Positions 50,477 to 59,550 of a DNA stretch of 64,000 bases are shown piece by piece; within the stretch, counting starts at the first letter, position 1; the number at the start of each line of letters is the position of its first letter. The stretch is taken from NCBI RefSeq assembly GCF_017301635.1, contig NZ_CP071091.1, positions 8,796,501-8,860,500 of the forward strand, given 5' to 3'. The notes under the pieces were generated by a model, which saw nothing but the letters and a program-made list of their open reading frames with translations, was not told the DNA's origin and searched no databases. The DNA comes from Myxococcus landrumus (GTDB lineage: Bacteria; Myxococcota; Myxococcia; Myxococcales; Myxococcaceae). The position numbers and the translations under genes are program-made.

Positions 50477-51589
50477 ATGGCGAGTGGAGGGAAAAGAACC
50501 AAAGGAACGTCTTCCCGGCCCAAGTCGAAGCGGGCGGCGGGGAGCGCGCCTCCCCGTGCGGAAGAGGTTGACGCCCAGTCAGAGGACACGGGTACCGAGG
50601 CGCAGGTGGACCCGGACTCCCTGGAGCCCGACGAGGCGGAGCTGGTCGAAGTGGAGCCCGAGGAGGACGCGCCCCGGCCCGCGCCCGCGAAGGCCCTGGC
50701 CCGGGCGGCGGAATCCGGGCTGAGCAACCGGGACCCCCTCCAGGCCTACATGGCGGAGGTGCAGCGCCACCCCCTGCTGTCACGCGAGGAGGAGCTGGCG
50801 CTGTCGCGTCAGTACCGCGACACGGGCGATGTGCGGACGGCGTACCGGCTGGTGGCTTCCAACCTGCGGCTGGTGGTGAAGCTGGCCCACGAGTACCACC
50901 GCAACCCGCTTTCCCTGTTGGACCTGGTCCAGGAGGGGAACATCGGGTTGATGCAGGCGGTGAAGAAGTACGACCCCGAGCGCGGCGTGAAGCTGAGCAG
51001 CTACGCGGCCTGGTGGATTCGGGCGTACATCCTTCGCTACATCATGGACAACTGGAAGATGGTGAAGCTGGGGACGACGGAAGCCCAGCGGAAGCTCTTC
51101 TTCAAGCTGCGCCAGGAGCAGGAGAAGCTCATCGCCCAGGGCTTCGAGCCCAGCCCCAAGCTGCTCGCGGAGCGTCTCAACGTCACCGAGCAGGACGTGG
51201 TGGAGATGGACCAGCGGCTGGGCCATGACGAGGTCTCCATCGATGCGCCGCTGGGCTCGGACGACGAGGGCTCCCGGGCCACTCGCGCGGACCGCTACCT
51301 GCCGTCGGGCGCCGTCCCCGCGGATGAACGGCTGGGCGCCGAGCAGCTCAAGGCCCTCTTCCGGGAGAAGCTGGCGCAGTTCTCCCAGTCCCTGGAGGGC
51401 AAGGAGCGCTACATCTTCGAGCACCGCCTCACCGCGGACGAGCCGCTGACGCTCCAGGACATCGGCGACAAGTACGGCGTCAGCCGCGAGCGCGCGCGTC
51501 AAATCGAGGCCGCGCTCATCCAGCGCATGCGCGAGTTCATGCGCGAACACATCCCGGACTTCGACCTGGTGGCGACGCCCAAGGCCTGA
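50477..51589 (+). CDS. RpoH-type RNA polymerase sigma factor
   Basis: This is a 370-residue group-3 sigma factor. Region 2 contains SNLRLVVKLAHEYHRNPLSL then DLVQEGNIGLMQAVKKYDPE, and the RpoH box QRKLFFKLRQEQE follows. Region 4 ends LQDIGDKYGVSRERARQIEA. The first 85 residues are an extra acidic, Lys/Pro/Ala-rich extension without known function. The RpoH box marks it as related to heat-shock sigma factors; M. xanthus has several such developmental sigma factors. It diverges from the helicase gene 68 bases away. The ATG at 50477 has GGAGAG close upstream. Confidence 0.93.
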   Translation: MASGGKRTKGTSSRPKSKRAAGSAPPRAEEVDAQSEDTGTEAQVDPDSLEPDEAELVEVEPEEDAPRPAPAKALARAAESGLSNRDPLQAYMAEVQRHPLLSREEELALSRQYRDTGDVRTAYRLVASNLRLVVKLAHEYHRNPLSLLDLVQEGNIGLMQAVKKYDPERGVKLSSYAAWWIRAYILRYIMDNWKMVKLGTTEAQRKLFFKLRQEQEKLIAQGFEPSPKLLAERLNVTEQDVVEMDQRLGHDEVSIDAPLGSDDEGSRATRADRYLPSGAVPADERLGAEQLKALFREKLAQFSQSLEGKERYIFEHRLTADEPLTLQDIGDKYGVSRERARQIEAALIQRMREFMREHIPDFDLVATPKA

Positions 51590-51663
51590 GCCGCGGGCCA
51601 CCTGTAGCGCGGGCGAGGGGGCGACTATGCTGCCTCCTCGCCATTGCTTGCCGGGGGTTCGCC

Positions 51664-52233
51664 ATGGGCCACAGTCGCCGTGTCGGGGGCGCGTTTCTTT
51701 CGGGGGTCGTGCTGGTGCTGCTCGCGGGCTGCTCCAGCTCACTGCGGCAGAACTACCTGCGCGACAAGGCCGGGGAGCACGTCTACCGCAAGTCGCTGCC
51801 GGACATCTGGCCCGGGGTGAAGGCGGAGCTGGAGGCCCAGGGCTACTCCTGGAAGGAGATGCCGGGCCGCTACGTGCTGGAGACGGAGTGGCTGGACTCC
51901 GGAGGCGGCACGCTGGGGCCCGCTTCGGCCTCACGCTACCTGGTGGAGGGCCTCACCCTGGCCCACGGTGGCACCATCCTCCGGGTGATGCGCGGCAACC
52001 GGCTGGCGCAGCCGGTGGGCACGGGCTACGTGACGCAGCAGCTCGCCACGGGAGGCTCCGCGCGAGCGCAGGAGGAACAGGCGCAGGCCCGTGCGAGCGC
52101 CACCACCAGCGGCGTGCTGCCCACGCAGCAGAGCTACGCGCGGGACCTGGAGCTGGAGCTGCTGCTGCTCCAGCGCATCGACCCGGAGGCCGCCTCGAAG
52201 CTGGCGGCGGACGCGCTCAGCGCCCACCCCTGA
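51664..52233 (+). CDS. Putative lipoprotein
   Basis: This is a 189-residue protein with an N-terminal lipoprotein signal ending in the lipobox LLAGC (Cys 23). The mature part starts SSSLRQNYLRDKAGEHVYRK, then LPDIWPGVKAELEAQGYSWK, which resembles periplasmic BamC-like or other envelope lipoproteins in general shape, and a Gln/Ala-rich helix follows. It is anchored to the inner or outer membrane. No named family is recognised. It follows the sigma factor by 74 bases and converges with the ketosynthase gene, one base from its stop codon. Confidence 0.8.
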   Translation: MGHSRRVGGAFLSGVVLVLLAGCSSSLRQNYLRDKAGEHVYRKSLPDIWPGVKAELEAQGYSWKEMPGRYVLETEWLDSGGGTLGPASASRYLVEGLTLAHGGTILRVMRGNRLAQPVGTGYVTQQLATGGSARAQEEQAQARASATTSGVLPTQQSYARDLELELLLLQRIDPEAASKLAADALSAHP

Positions 52234-52234
52234 G

Positions 52235-53803
52235 CTACTTCTTCCAGGGGCGGGAGATGACGCACGCGTTGATGCCGCCCACGCCCATGGACAGCTTGCC
52301 CGCGCAACCGGCGGGCGTGGCCACGGCCTCGTCGAAGACGAAGCGCTCGTGCACGCGGGAAATCTGCTGGTTGAGCTCCGTGCGCTTCAGCGGGGTGGGG
52401 AACACGCCGCCGCGCTCATAGCCCAGGTACTGCGCCGTCAGCTCCCAGCCGCCGCCCGCGGACATGCCGTGGCCGAAGGTGCCCTTGCGCGCGGTGATGA
52501 GCACCGACTCCGGCATCACGTCGCGCAGGTTCTGCACCTCCAGGTAGTCACCCGGCGTGGCGGTGGCGTGCAGGTCCCAGCTCCCCACGTCGGCGGGGGT
52601 ACAGCCCGCGGCGGCCAGCGCCTCGCGGATGGCCAGCGTGGGGCCTTCCTTCGACGGAGTGATGATGTGGTCGGCGTCCGCGGTGACACCCACGGACACC
52701 GGCTCCATGCCCAGCGGCTTGAAGCCCTTGGACACGAAGTAGTCGTAGTCGCCCATCACCCACACCACGGAGCCTCCCGCGATGTGCGTGCCGCGCAGCG
52801 CGGTGAGGGGCTTGGAGATGGCGGCGTCCGCGGAGATGACGCGGGCGTTGTAGAAGCCGCCCACCACCAGCGGGTTGGGCGCCGCGTCCGTCATGCCCAT
52901 CACCACGGCCTTGGCCTCGCCCAACTGGATGGCGTTCATCGCCAGCTTGAGCCCGTAGCCGAACGACGAGCACGCGGCCACCGGAGCGAACGTCATGCCG
53001 GTGATGCGGCCCAGCATCGAAATCTGCGAGGCGGGCGTGTTGTGGATGTTCCACAGCACGTTGGAGGACACCGCGTTCCACGGCGGCTCCGGCGAGCTCC
53101 ACTTCTTCTGCAGCCGGGCGTTGCGGGTGCGCTTCTCCTTGATGACGGCCAGCTTGGCGGACTCGACGTCGGCGCCGTCCGGCACGCCGATGGCCTCGAT
53201 GTCACGCAGCTCCGCCAGGTACTCGCGCAGCTCCGAGGAGCGGCCCGTCCAGTACGCCCACCACGCGTCCTCGGCCTCGTCGCGGATGCCCTCGTCGACA
53301 GAGGAGGGCTCCGGCGGCAGGCCGGCCATCGCCTCGCGCGTCTCCAGCCACTGGCGCAGCACGGCGTTGCGCTCGGGCGCGGCCCAGAAGCGGTTCCACC
53401 GCCGCTGCGCGCGGTACAAGTCCAGGGAGATGGCCTGGATGGTGGGCAGGTCGCCCAGGCCCGTTCCCACGTAGACGTGGGCGCGAGGCCCCAGGGCTTG
53501 CAGCTCCTGCTCGATGCCCGGGTTCTGCGCCAGCGACTGGATGAACGCGCCGATGGCGAACTGCGTCGGCTGCCCCATCTTCCGCTCCAACTGCGAGAAG
53601 CGGTTGGCGGGGAAGCGCGCGTCAATCCAAGGCTTGTACTCCGCCAGGTTGAAGTCCGGCGTGCCGACCAGGAAGTTGTCTGGCCCGAAGCCGTTGAAAG
53701 GGGACAGCCAGCTTTCGGAGGACGCGAGGTTCCTCTCGAACGCCTCAATGTTCCTGGACCGGGGGGCGACGACGCCCCAGCCGAAGATACCAACTCTGCG
53801 CAC
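52235..53803 (-). CDS. Beta-ketoacyl synthase (FabF-like) with an internal insertion
   Basis: This is a 522-residue thiolase-fold ketosynthase. The active-site Cys 278 is in FAPVAACSSFGYG, the His of LHATATPGD and the Lys/His of KGTFGHGMSAGGG complete the triad. FabF is about 410 residues; the extra 110 are an inserted helical region at about 130-240, and the start MRRVGIFGWGVVAPRS is otherwise usual. It would elongate acyl chains or make a secondary metabolite. No acyl carrier protein or other fatty-acid gene is adjacent. The start is the ATG at 53803. Confidence 0.9.
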   Translation of the reverse strand: MRRVGIFGWGVVAPRSRNIEAFERNLASSESWLSPFNGFGPDNFLVGTPDFNLAEYKPWIDARFPANRFSQLERKMGQPTQFAIGAFIQSLAQNPGIEQELQALGPRAHVYVGTGLGDLPTIQAISLDLYRAQRRWNRFWAAPERNAVLRQWLETREAMAGLPPEPSSVDEGIRDEAEDAWWAYWTGRSSELREYLAELRDIEAIGVPDGADVESAKLAVIKEKRTRNARLQKKWSSPEPPWNAVSSNVLWNIHNTPASQISMLGRITGMTFAPVAACSSFGYGLKLAMNAIQLGEAKAVVMGMTDAAPNPLVVGGFYNARVISADAAISKPLTALRGTHIAGGSVVWVMGDYDYFVSKGFKPLGMEPVSVGVTADADHIITPSKEGPTLAIREALAAAGCTPADVGSWDLHATATPGDYLEVQNLRDVMPESVLITARKGTFGHGMSAGGGWELTAQYLGYERGGVFPTPLKRTELNQQISRVHERFVFDEAVATPAGCAGKLSMGVGGINACVISRPWKK

Positions 53804-53823
53804 GGTATGACTTTCCTTGGCCG

Positions 53824-55272
53824 CTAGGGGGCGAGCGGCTCGATCTTCAAATTGTCGAAGTGGACCCGGGTCTGCCAGCCCGAAAAGCCGAAGTACTGAT
53901 TGCGAGCCCCCTCCAGGGGAGAGGGGTCCTGCAGGGTGAGGAAGGGCTGGCCGTCCAGCTCCCAGGCGAGGGTTGCGCCGCGCCGGGTCAGCTTGAAGTG
54001 GTGACGCTTGCCAGGCACCACGGAGGCGCCGTCGCGTGCGACGCGGTCCGGCGTGTGCTCGCTGCGGCGGGCGATGACGGACTGCGTGTTCTTCCAGCCG
54101 CCGAAGATGAAGACGTAGCCCGTCGCCGTGTACTGCAGGCGCAGGTCACCCGCGTAGAAGGACCGGCCGTCGCCCCACGCCTCCACCTTGATGTCGCCCT
54201 GGGGGTCGTCCGTCCACGCGTCGAACTCAATCACCGCGTCGCGGGGGAGGGGGCGCTTGAGCCACACGGGGCGGTTGTGGAGCTGCTCCACCACCAGCGC
54301 GCCATCCACCAGCCTCGTCGCCGCGGCGTTCGTCACGTTCCACGCGTCACCCAGCGTGTCGCGGTTGAAGTCGTCCGCGTAGGGCCCCGGCGGAATCGCG
54401 GGCACCGCGGGCGCCAGCTTCGCGGGCATCCGGTCCGGCGTGTCCACGCGGAGGTTGTCGTAGAAAATCTGCGACTCGAAGCCGGAGAGCCCCAGGCGGT
54501 CATGCCCGGAGCCCTTGAGGGGGCGCGGGTCGTCCAGCTCCAGGAACAGCTCTCCGTCGATGTACCAGCGCAGGAGCGTGCCGCGCCGCTCGATGCGCCA
54601 GTGGTACGTGCGGCCCGCCTGCACGGGCGTGCCCTTCGCCTCCACGCGCACGCGGGTGTCGTCCTTGAACACGCTGGCCACGTCGGCGCCCTGCGCCGAA
54701 TCGCCCTGGGACTCCGCCTTGCGCGCCGCGCGGCGCTTGAGCGCCTCCAGGAGCGGCGCGTTCATGTCCAGCCGCGCAATCGCCGACGAGGAGTTGTTCC
54801 AGCCGCCCTGCACCAGGATGTACCCGGAGCTCGGGTCCACGCCGTTGCCGAAGACCTCCACCCGGATGTCGCCCTCGGGGAGCTCCGAGCGCACGTCGAA
54901 CTCGATGGCCACGTCGTCCGGCAGCGGCGCCTGGAGCCACAGGGGGTTGTTCTTCACCCCTGGCGCCAGCAGCTCACCTTCCAACACCCGCCAGTAGCCT
55001 CCGGTGGTGAAGAAGTCCCGCTTCACCACGCTGGAGTCAGTGAAGTCCTGGGTGTAGGGGACTGTCGTCGTGGCCTCCGCCTCCGCCCGAAACAAGACAT
55101 GGTGGATGAGCGGAAACTGGATGACGAGGATCAACCCGACAAGCACGGCCCAGCCACGGCGCGACAACCCCTCGGGCTTGACCCACGCGCTGCCCGCGGC
55201 GGGTTCCTGCCTGGGGGTGGCCTCCGAGGGGGAGTCCTGCTTCTCCTTCTCCTTGCGCCTGGGCTGGCCCAT
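53824..55272 (-). CDS. Membrane-anchored protein with two LamG-like domains
   Basis: This is a 482-residue protein. A basic N-terminus is followed by one membrane helix (RGWAVLVGLILVIQFPLIH) and then two similar beta-sandwich units of about 200 residues each. Both units contain a YxDDF- or YTQDF-type start, VWLKRPLP or PLWLQAPLP, a PQGDIKVEAWG or PEGDIRVEVFG, and an IxFDNLKIE or IFYDNLRVD end. This resembles LamG/DUF1961-like sugar-binding domains. It would face the periplasm. No catalytic residues were identified. AAGGA is about five bases before the ATG. It lies 20 bases from the ketosynthase start on the same strand. Confidence 0.8.
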   Translation of the reverse strand: MGQPRRKEKEKQDSPSEATPRQEPAAGSAWVKPEGLSRRGWAVLVGLILVIQFPLIHHVLFRAEAEATTTVPYTQDFTDSSVVKRDFFTTGGYWRVLEGELLAPGVKNNPLWLQAPLPDDVAIEFDVRSELPEGDIRVEVFGNGVDPSSGYILVQGGWNNSSSAIARLDMNAPLLEALKRRAARKAESQGDSAQGADVASVFKDDTRVRVEAKGTPVQAGRTYHWRIERRGTLLRWYIDGELFLELDDPRPLKGSGHDRLGLSGFESQIFYDNLRVDTPDRMPAKLAPAVPAIPPGPYADDFNRDTLGDAWNVTNAAATRLVDGALVVEQLHNRPVWLKRPLPRDAVIEFDAWTDDPQGDIKVEAWGDGRSFYAGDLRLQYTATGYVFIFGGWKNTQSVIARRSEHTPDRVARDGASVVPGKRHHFKLTRRGATLAWELDGQPFLTLQDPSPLEGARNQYFGFSGWQTRVHFDNLKIEPLAP

Positions 55273-55365
55273 CAATCCTTCGGGGGTTTTCCGGGGGGAA
55301 AGCCGGCGGAATGTACGCGCCACGCCGGGAGACGTAAAGCACGGCGGGCTGTCCCCGGAGGTTGG

Positions 55366-56076
55366 CTACTTGACCCCCCAACGTTTCTCGAGCGCCCGCT
55401 GTTCCGCCTGGCGCTGCTTGAGGCGGTCCTTTTCGCCGCGTTGTTTCTCGGCCTCTTCGGGAGAGGGGCGCATGGCAATCTGGTACACGGCGCCCGCGAC
55501 GGCGAACAGGCCGGCGGCGACGATGACGCCCCAGGGCTTGCTGGCCATGGTGGCGACCAGCCCGCCGAACTGATGGAGCGCCGCCAGCGCGCCAATCACC
55601 AGCACCCAGCCGCCCACCGCGGAGGCCACCACCGCGCTGACCACGCGGTGGAGCAGCGCGCCCACCAGCCCGCCGATGATGAAGCCCGGCGCGAAGCCCA
55701 GGAGGAAGTCCTGGGGGCCGGCGATCTGCCCCGCGACCAGGCCCAGCGGGACACCCAGGCCGATGAAGGTGATGGCGGGCGGGAACAGGAAGCCCAGCAG
55801 CATGAGCGCCGCCGCGACGAAGGAGGGCGTCCTGGGGTCCAGCTCCGTCAGGCCCAGCTTCGCGGTGACGGCGCTCGTCCACACCAGCCCGAGCAGCGCG
55901 CCCAGGGGGCCCGCCAGCGAGCGGAACATGCGAGGACCACCGCCCACGAGCAGGAGCGCCACGCCGATGACGCAGCAGACGATGCCCGCCCACATGGGCA
56001 GGAGCCGGTAGATGCCGACCCAGCCCGACGGGTTGAGCTCCTGATAGGCCTTGAGGGCCTGGAGGAGGCCTTCCAT
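55366..56076 (-). CDS. DUF4203 (TMEM198)-like multi-pass membrane protein
   Basis: This is a 236-residue protein with about seven membrane helices, including WAGIVCCVIGVALLLVGG, then GFLFPPAITFIGLGVPLG, and FIIGGLVGALLHRVVSAVVA. The last 35 residues form a charged helix with EKDRLKQRQAEQRALEKRW that should be cytoplasmic. The Gly-rich helix pattern resembles the DUF4203/TMEM198 family, which has no agreed function. ATG 56076 has AAGGAG eight bases upstream; an ATG 18 bases before it is in frame. It is followed by the two-LamG protein gene on the same strand. Confidence 0.78.
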   Translation of the reverse strand: MEGLLQALKAYQELNPSGWVGIYRLLPMWAGIVCCVIGVALLLVGGGPRMFRSLAGPLGALLGLVWTSAVTAKLGLTELDPRTPSFVAAALMLLGFLFPPAITFIGLGVPLGLVAGQIAGPQDFLLGFAPGFIIGGLVGALLHRVVSAVVASAVGGWVLVIGALAALHQFGGLVATMASKPWGVIVAAGLFAVAGAVYQIAMRPSPEEAEKQRGEKDRLKQRQAEQRALEKRWGVK

Positions 56077-56148
56077 GGCTCCAACTCCTTGCATTGCGGC
56101 GCACCAGGGACAGCCCCGGAGGGGCCTCGAGGGCGCCGACGATGTAGC

Positions 56149-56412
56149 TTAAGCGTAGCGGGTCCAGGCCAATAACAGCAGCCCGGTGAACACGGCGGCG
56201 GCGACGAGGGCGAAGCCGTAGAGCGCCCGAGGGGTGGAGGAGCGCCGCAGGAGCTCCTCGGCCTGGGCCCGGTCCTCGGGGGAGGGAGTGCCCGCCAGCA
56301 GACGCTCGGCGTCGCGCCGTGCCCCGGCGACGTCTCCGGCCTCCTTGCGCGCCCAGGCGGCCCGGACCTCGGGAGAGCCAGGCGGCTCGGGCGTCTGTCC
56401 GCCTTTTGCCAT
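56149..56412 (-). CDS. Small membrane protein, 87 residues
   Basis: This is an 87-residue protein: a hydrophilic, helical N-terminal part (PGSPEVRAAWARKEAGDVAG, then PSPEDRAQAEELLRRS) and one C-terminal membrane helix (LYGFALVAAAVFTGLLLLAW). It is a tail-anchored protein without a recognised family. The start is divergent from the DUF4159 gene, and a TATAGA box on the minus strand about 15 bases upstream may be its -10 element. The following DUF4203-like gene is 72 bases further on the same strand. Confidence 0.75.
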   Translation of the reverse strand: MAKGGQTPEPPGSPEVRAAWARKEAGDVAGARRDAERLLAGTPSPEDRAQAEELLRRSSTPRALYGFALVAAAVFTGLLLLAWTRYA

Positions 56413-56460
56413 GGCCCCGCTCTATACCGGGGAATGCGAGCACCCGTCGACGGTATATAG

Positions 56461-57228
56461 ATGCGCTCTATGTCCGCGCGGCGTCTGACCCGTCGAAACC
56501 TCCTGCTCGGCACCGCCGCGCTCGCCCCACTGCTGTCCCGGCGTGCACAGGCCTTTGGTGAGAAGAGCCGCTTCATCCCCGCCGTGGCCAAACACGGGGG
56601 CCGCTGGGACGGGCGGCTGTCGGGGCTGCGGCGCATCGCGTGGGAGCTGCAGCGGCGCACCTCCGTGGAGGTGGTGCCGGACGCGCGGCCCTTCGCGCTC
56701 AGCAGCCCGGACCTCTTCGAGTACCCCTTCCTCTACTTCGGCGGCGACGGCGCCTTCCCCCCGCTCAGCGAGGCGGAGGTGGGCAACCTGCGTCGCTACC
56801 TGACGTACGGCGGCTTCATGCTGGCGGACGCCAACGACGGCAGCGATGGGGACGGCTTCGACGCCAGCTTCCGCCGGGAGATGGCGCGGGTGCTGCCGCA
56901 GAGCCCGCTGACGGAGGTGGCCTCCGGACACGTGGTGTTCAAGTCCTTCTTCCTCCTGGATGCGGCGCCGGGACGGCTGCTCAACAAGCCGCAGATGCTG
57001 GCGGCGAACCTGGGCAAGCGCTCCGCGGTGCTGTACTCGCAGAACGACGTGGCCGGGGCGTGGAGCCGCAATGAGACGGGCGACTTCGAGTTCGACGTGA
57101 GCCCCGGCGGCGAGCCGCAGCGCGAGCTGGCGGTGCGCCTGGGCATCAACGTGTGCATGTACGCCCTCTGCTTGGACTACAAGGACGACGCCGTCCACCT
57201 GCCGCTCATCCTCAACAAGCGGCGCTGA
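56461..57228 (+). CDS. DUF4159 domain protein with Tat signal peptide
   Basis: This is a 255-residue protein with a clear twin-arginine signal: RRLTRRNLLLGTAALAPLL, followed by an alanine-rich stretch ending at RAQA. The mature part matches the DUF4159 family, with FPPLSEAEVGNLRRYLTYGG and a Rossmann-like EYPFLYFGGDG segment. Its neighbours downstream suggest work with a von Willebrand membrane protein. ATG at 56461 or 56470 (MSARRLTRR); the second suits a start just after TATATA at 56453. The gene is divergent from the small membrane protein. Function is unknown. It is a likely substrate of the TatBC system encoded at 6935. Confidence 0.82.
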   Translation: MRSMSARRLTRRNLLLGTAALAPLLSRRAQAFGEKSRFIPAVAKHGGRWDGRLSGLRRIAWELQRRTSVEVVPDARPFALSSPDLFEYPFLYFGGDGAFPPLSEAEVGNLRRYLTYGGFMLADANDGSDGDGFDASFRREMARVLPQSPLTEVASGHVVFKSFFLLDAAPGRLLNKPQMLAANLGKRSAVLYSQNDVAGAWSRNETGDFEFDVSPGGEPQRELAVRLGINVCMYALCLDYKDDAVHLPLILNKRR

Positions 57229-57255
57229 AGCCACCGGCCGACGCCGGGAGCCTGG

Positions 57256-59535
57256 ATGAATTCCCCCACCTTCAACGCCTGGAAGCTCGTCAGCCTCTCT
57301 CCCTTGCCCACCTGGGCGGTGGTGTTCCTCGCGCTCGGGTTGCTCTTGGGAGTCGCGCTGGCCGCATGGGGCGTGCGCAAGGAGCCCTCGCGGGGACGGC
57401 GTGTCCTCTTGTGGGCGCTGCGCGTGGGCGCGGGCGTCGCCGCGCTGTTCTTCCTGCTGGAGCCGGGCATCCGTCACCTCCAGGTGGCGCGGATGAAGAA
57501 CCGCGTGGCGGTGCTGGTGGACCGCTCCGCGTCCATGGACTTCCCCTCCGAGCCGGGCGGTCCCACGCGCACCGCGCAGGTGGCCCGCTTCCTGGAGAAG
57601 GCGGCGCCGGGGCTCGCGGGCCTGCAGGACCGCTTCACGGTGGAGCTGCACGGCTTCGACCCGGAGCTGACGCCGGTGACGGCCGCGTCGCTGGTGAAGG
57701 AGCCGCCGCGCGGAGGCACCACGGACCTGCTGTCCGCGCTGCGCTCGGTGGCGGGCGCGGGGCAGGGCGCACGCAAGCTGTCCGGCGTGTTGCTGCTGAG
57801 CGATGGCACCGACAACGCGGAGTTGAAGGCGGGCGCGGTGGGGCGTGCTCGCGCGGCGCTGGTCGACCTGGGCGTGCCCGTCTCCACCTTCACGGTGGGG
57901 CAGGAGGCGCTCAAGGACCTCTCCATCGAAGGGCTGAAGGTGGATGACTTCGCCTTCGTGCGCAACTCGCTCACGGTGGAGGCGGAGATTCATGGCCGCG
58001 GCTTCCGAGGCCAGGACATTCCCGTCGTCCTCCGTCAGGAGGGCAAGACGGTGGCCAGCAAGACGGTGCGCCTGGAGACCTCCGACGACGTGAAGCCCGT
58101 GTCCTTCACCTTCACGCCGGACCAGACGGGGCGCTTCGTCTACACGGTGTCGGTGCCCACCTTCCCGGATGAGGCGGTGGCGGAGAACAACAGCCGCTCC
58201 TTCACGCTGAAGGTCATCCGCGACCGCGTGCGCGTGCTGCTGGTGGTGGGCCGCCCCTCGTGGGACGAGCGCTACCTGCGCGGCCTGTTGAAGCAGGACG
58301 CCAACGTGGACCTCATCTCGTTCTACATCCTGCGCACGCTGTCGGATGACCCGGGCACGACGAACGACCGCGAGCTGTCCCTCATCCCGTTCCCCATGGA
58401 GGAGATTTTCGACACGAAGCTGGACACCTTCGACGTCGTCATCTTCCAGAACTTCGGCTACACGGACCCGTCGCTGTCCATCGCCGAGTACGAGCGCAAC
58501 CTCGAGCGCTACATCCACAACGGCGGCGCCTTCGTGATGCTGGGCGGCGACAGCGTGCTGGGCGAGGGCCGCGCCAACATGCCCACGCTCATGGAAGCGC
58601 TGCCCGTGGTCGCCGCGGGCCCCGCCAACCCGGAGCCCTTCACCGCGCGCCTCACGCCGGAGGGACTGCGCCACCCGGTGACGGCCATCGGCATGGGCGC
58701 GTCCGCCACCGAGGCCGCGTGGACGCAACTGCCTCCCATTCCGGGCGCCAACCTGACGCGTGCGCGCCCAGGTGCCACGGTGTTGCTGGAGCATCCGCAT
58801 CTCACCACGGATGGGAAGAACGCGCCGCTCGTGGCCGTGTGGGACTACGGTCGGGGTCGCTCGCTGGTGATGGCCACGGACGCGTCCTGGTACTGGGCGT
58901 TCGCGGCGCACCGGGATGGCTCGCCCAACCGCGCGTATGACCGCTTCTGGGGCAATGCGCTGCGGTGGCTGGTGCGGGACCCGGACCTGACGACGCTGAA
59001 GGTGACGGCGGACCCTCCGGCCGTGGAGCCGGGACGTCCGGTGGCGGTGGTGGTGCAGGCGCGCAGCGCGGACTACCAGCCCGCGCAGGACGCGCAGGTG
59101 CGCGTGGAGCTGTTCTCCGTGGCCTCGCAGAAGCCCGTGGCGGTGCAGACGGGCGCGACGGGACAGGACGGCGTGGTGCGCCTGGAGTTCGCGCCGCCGG
59201 AGCCGGGGCCGTACAAGCTGCTCGCCACGGCGAAGAAGGGCGAGACGGAGTTGGGGCAGGGCGAGGACGCGGTGGCGGTGCGCGCGGTGGGGCCTGAGCT
59301 GTCGGACGCCTCCGTGCGGCCGGAGCTGATGGAGGCGATTGCCCAGGTGACGGGCGGCAAGGCGTACAAGCTGCCGCAGGACGGGCTGCCGGATGTGCCG
59401 CTGCTCGACCCGCCCGTCGTCGAGGTGGGCCGCGCGAAGGACCAGCCGCTGTGGGACCGCTGGTACTACCTGGTGGCCCTCATCGGATTGTTGGGCGCGG
59501 AGTGGTTCGCGCGGCGCCGGTTCGGCTACGTCTGA
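57256..59535 (+). CDS. Membrane protein with von Willebrand A and glutamine-amidotransferase-like parts
   Basis: This is a 759-residue protein. Two membrane helices lie within about residues 19-75, one more near the C-terminus (about 735-752). A VWA-like domain follows the second helix with the MIDAS start LVDRSASMDFPS and TTDLLSAL and LLSDGTD for the metal site. A beta-sandwich region (about 240-310) and then an amidotransferase-like Rossmann segment starting with LLVVGRPSWDERYL and reaching FVMLGGDSVLGEG are typical of DUF4159/MoxR-region proteins. It follows the DUF4159 gene by 27 bases, so it is one operon. A Ca or Mg binding role is probable; substrate unknown. Confidence 0.83.
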   Translation: MNSPTFNAWKLVSLSPLPTWAVVFLALGLLLGVALAAWGVRKEPSRGRRVLLWALRVGAGVAALFFLLEPGIRHLQVARMKNRVAVLVDRSASMDFPSEPGGPTRTAQVARFLEKAAPGLAGLQDRFTVELHGFDPELTPVTAASLVKEPPRGGTTDLLSALRSVAGAGQGARKLSGVLLLSDGTDNAELKAGAVGRARAALVDLGVPVSTFTVGQEALKDLSIEGLKVDDFAFVRNSLTVEAEIHGRGFRGQDIPVVLRQEGKTVASKTVRLETSDDVKPVSFTFTPDQTGRFVYTVSVPTFPDEAVAENNSRSFTLKVIRDRVRVLLVVGRPSWDERYLRGLLKQDANVDLISFYILRTLSDDPGTTNDRELSLIPFPMEEIFDTKLDTFDVVIFQNFGYTDPSLSIAEYERNLERYIHNGGAFVMLGGDSVLGEGRANMPTLMEALPVVAAGPANPEPFTARLTPEGLRHPVTAIGMGASATEAAWTQLPPIPGANLTRARPGATVLLEHPHLTTDGKNAPLVAVWDYGRGRSLVMATDASWYWAFAAHRDGSPNRAYDRFWGNALRWLVRDPDLTTLKVTADPPAVEPGRPVAVVVQARSADYQPAQDAQVRVELFSVASQKPVAVQTGATGQDGVVRLEFAPPEPGPYKLLATAKKGETELGQGEDAVAVRAVGPELSDASVRPELMEAIAQVTGGKAYKLPQDGLPDVPLLDPPVVEVGRAKDQPLWDRWYYLVALIGLLGAEWFARRRFGYV

Positions 59536-59550
59536 TGAGCGGCGTGGAGC

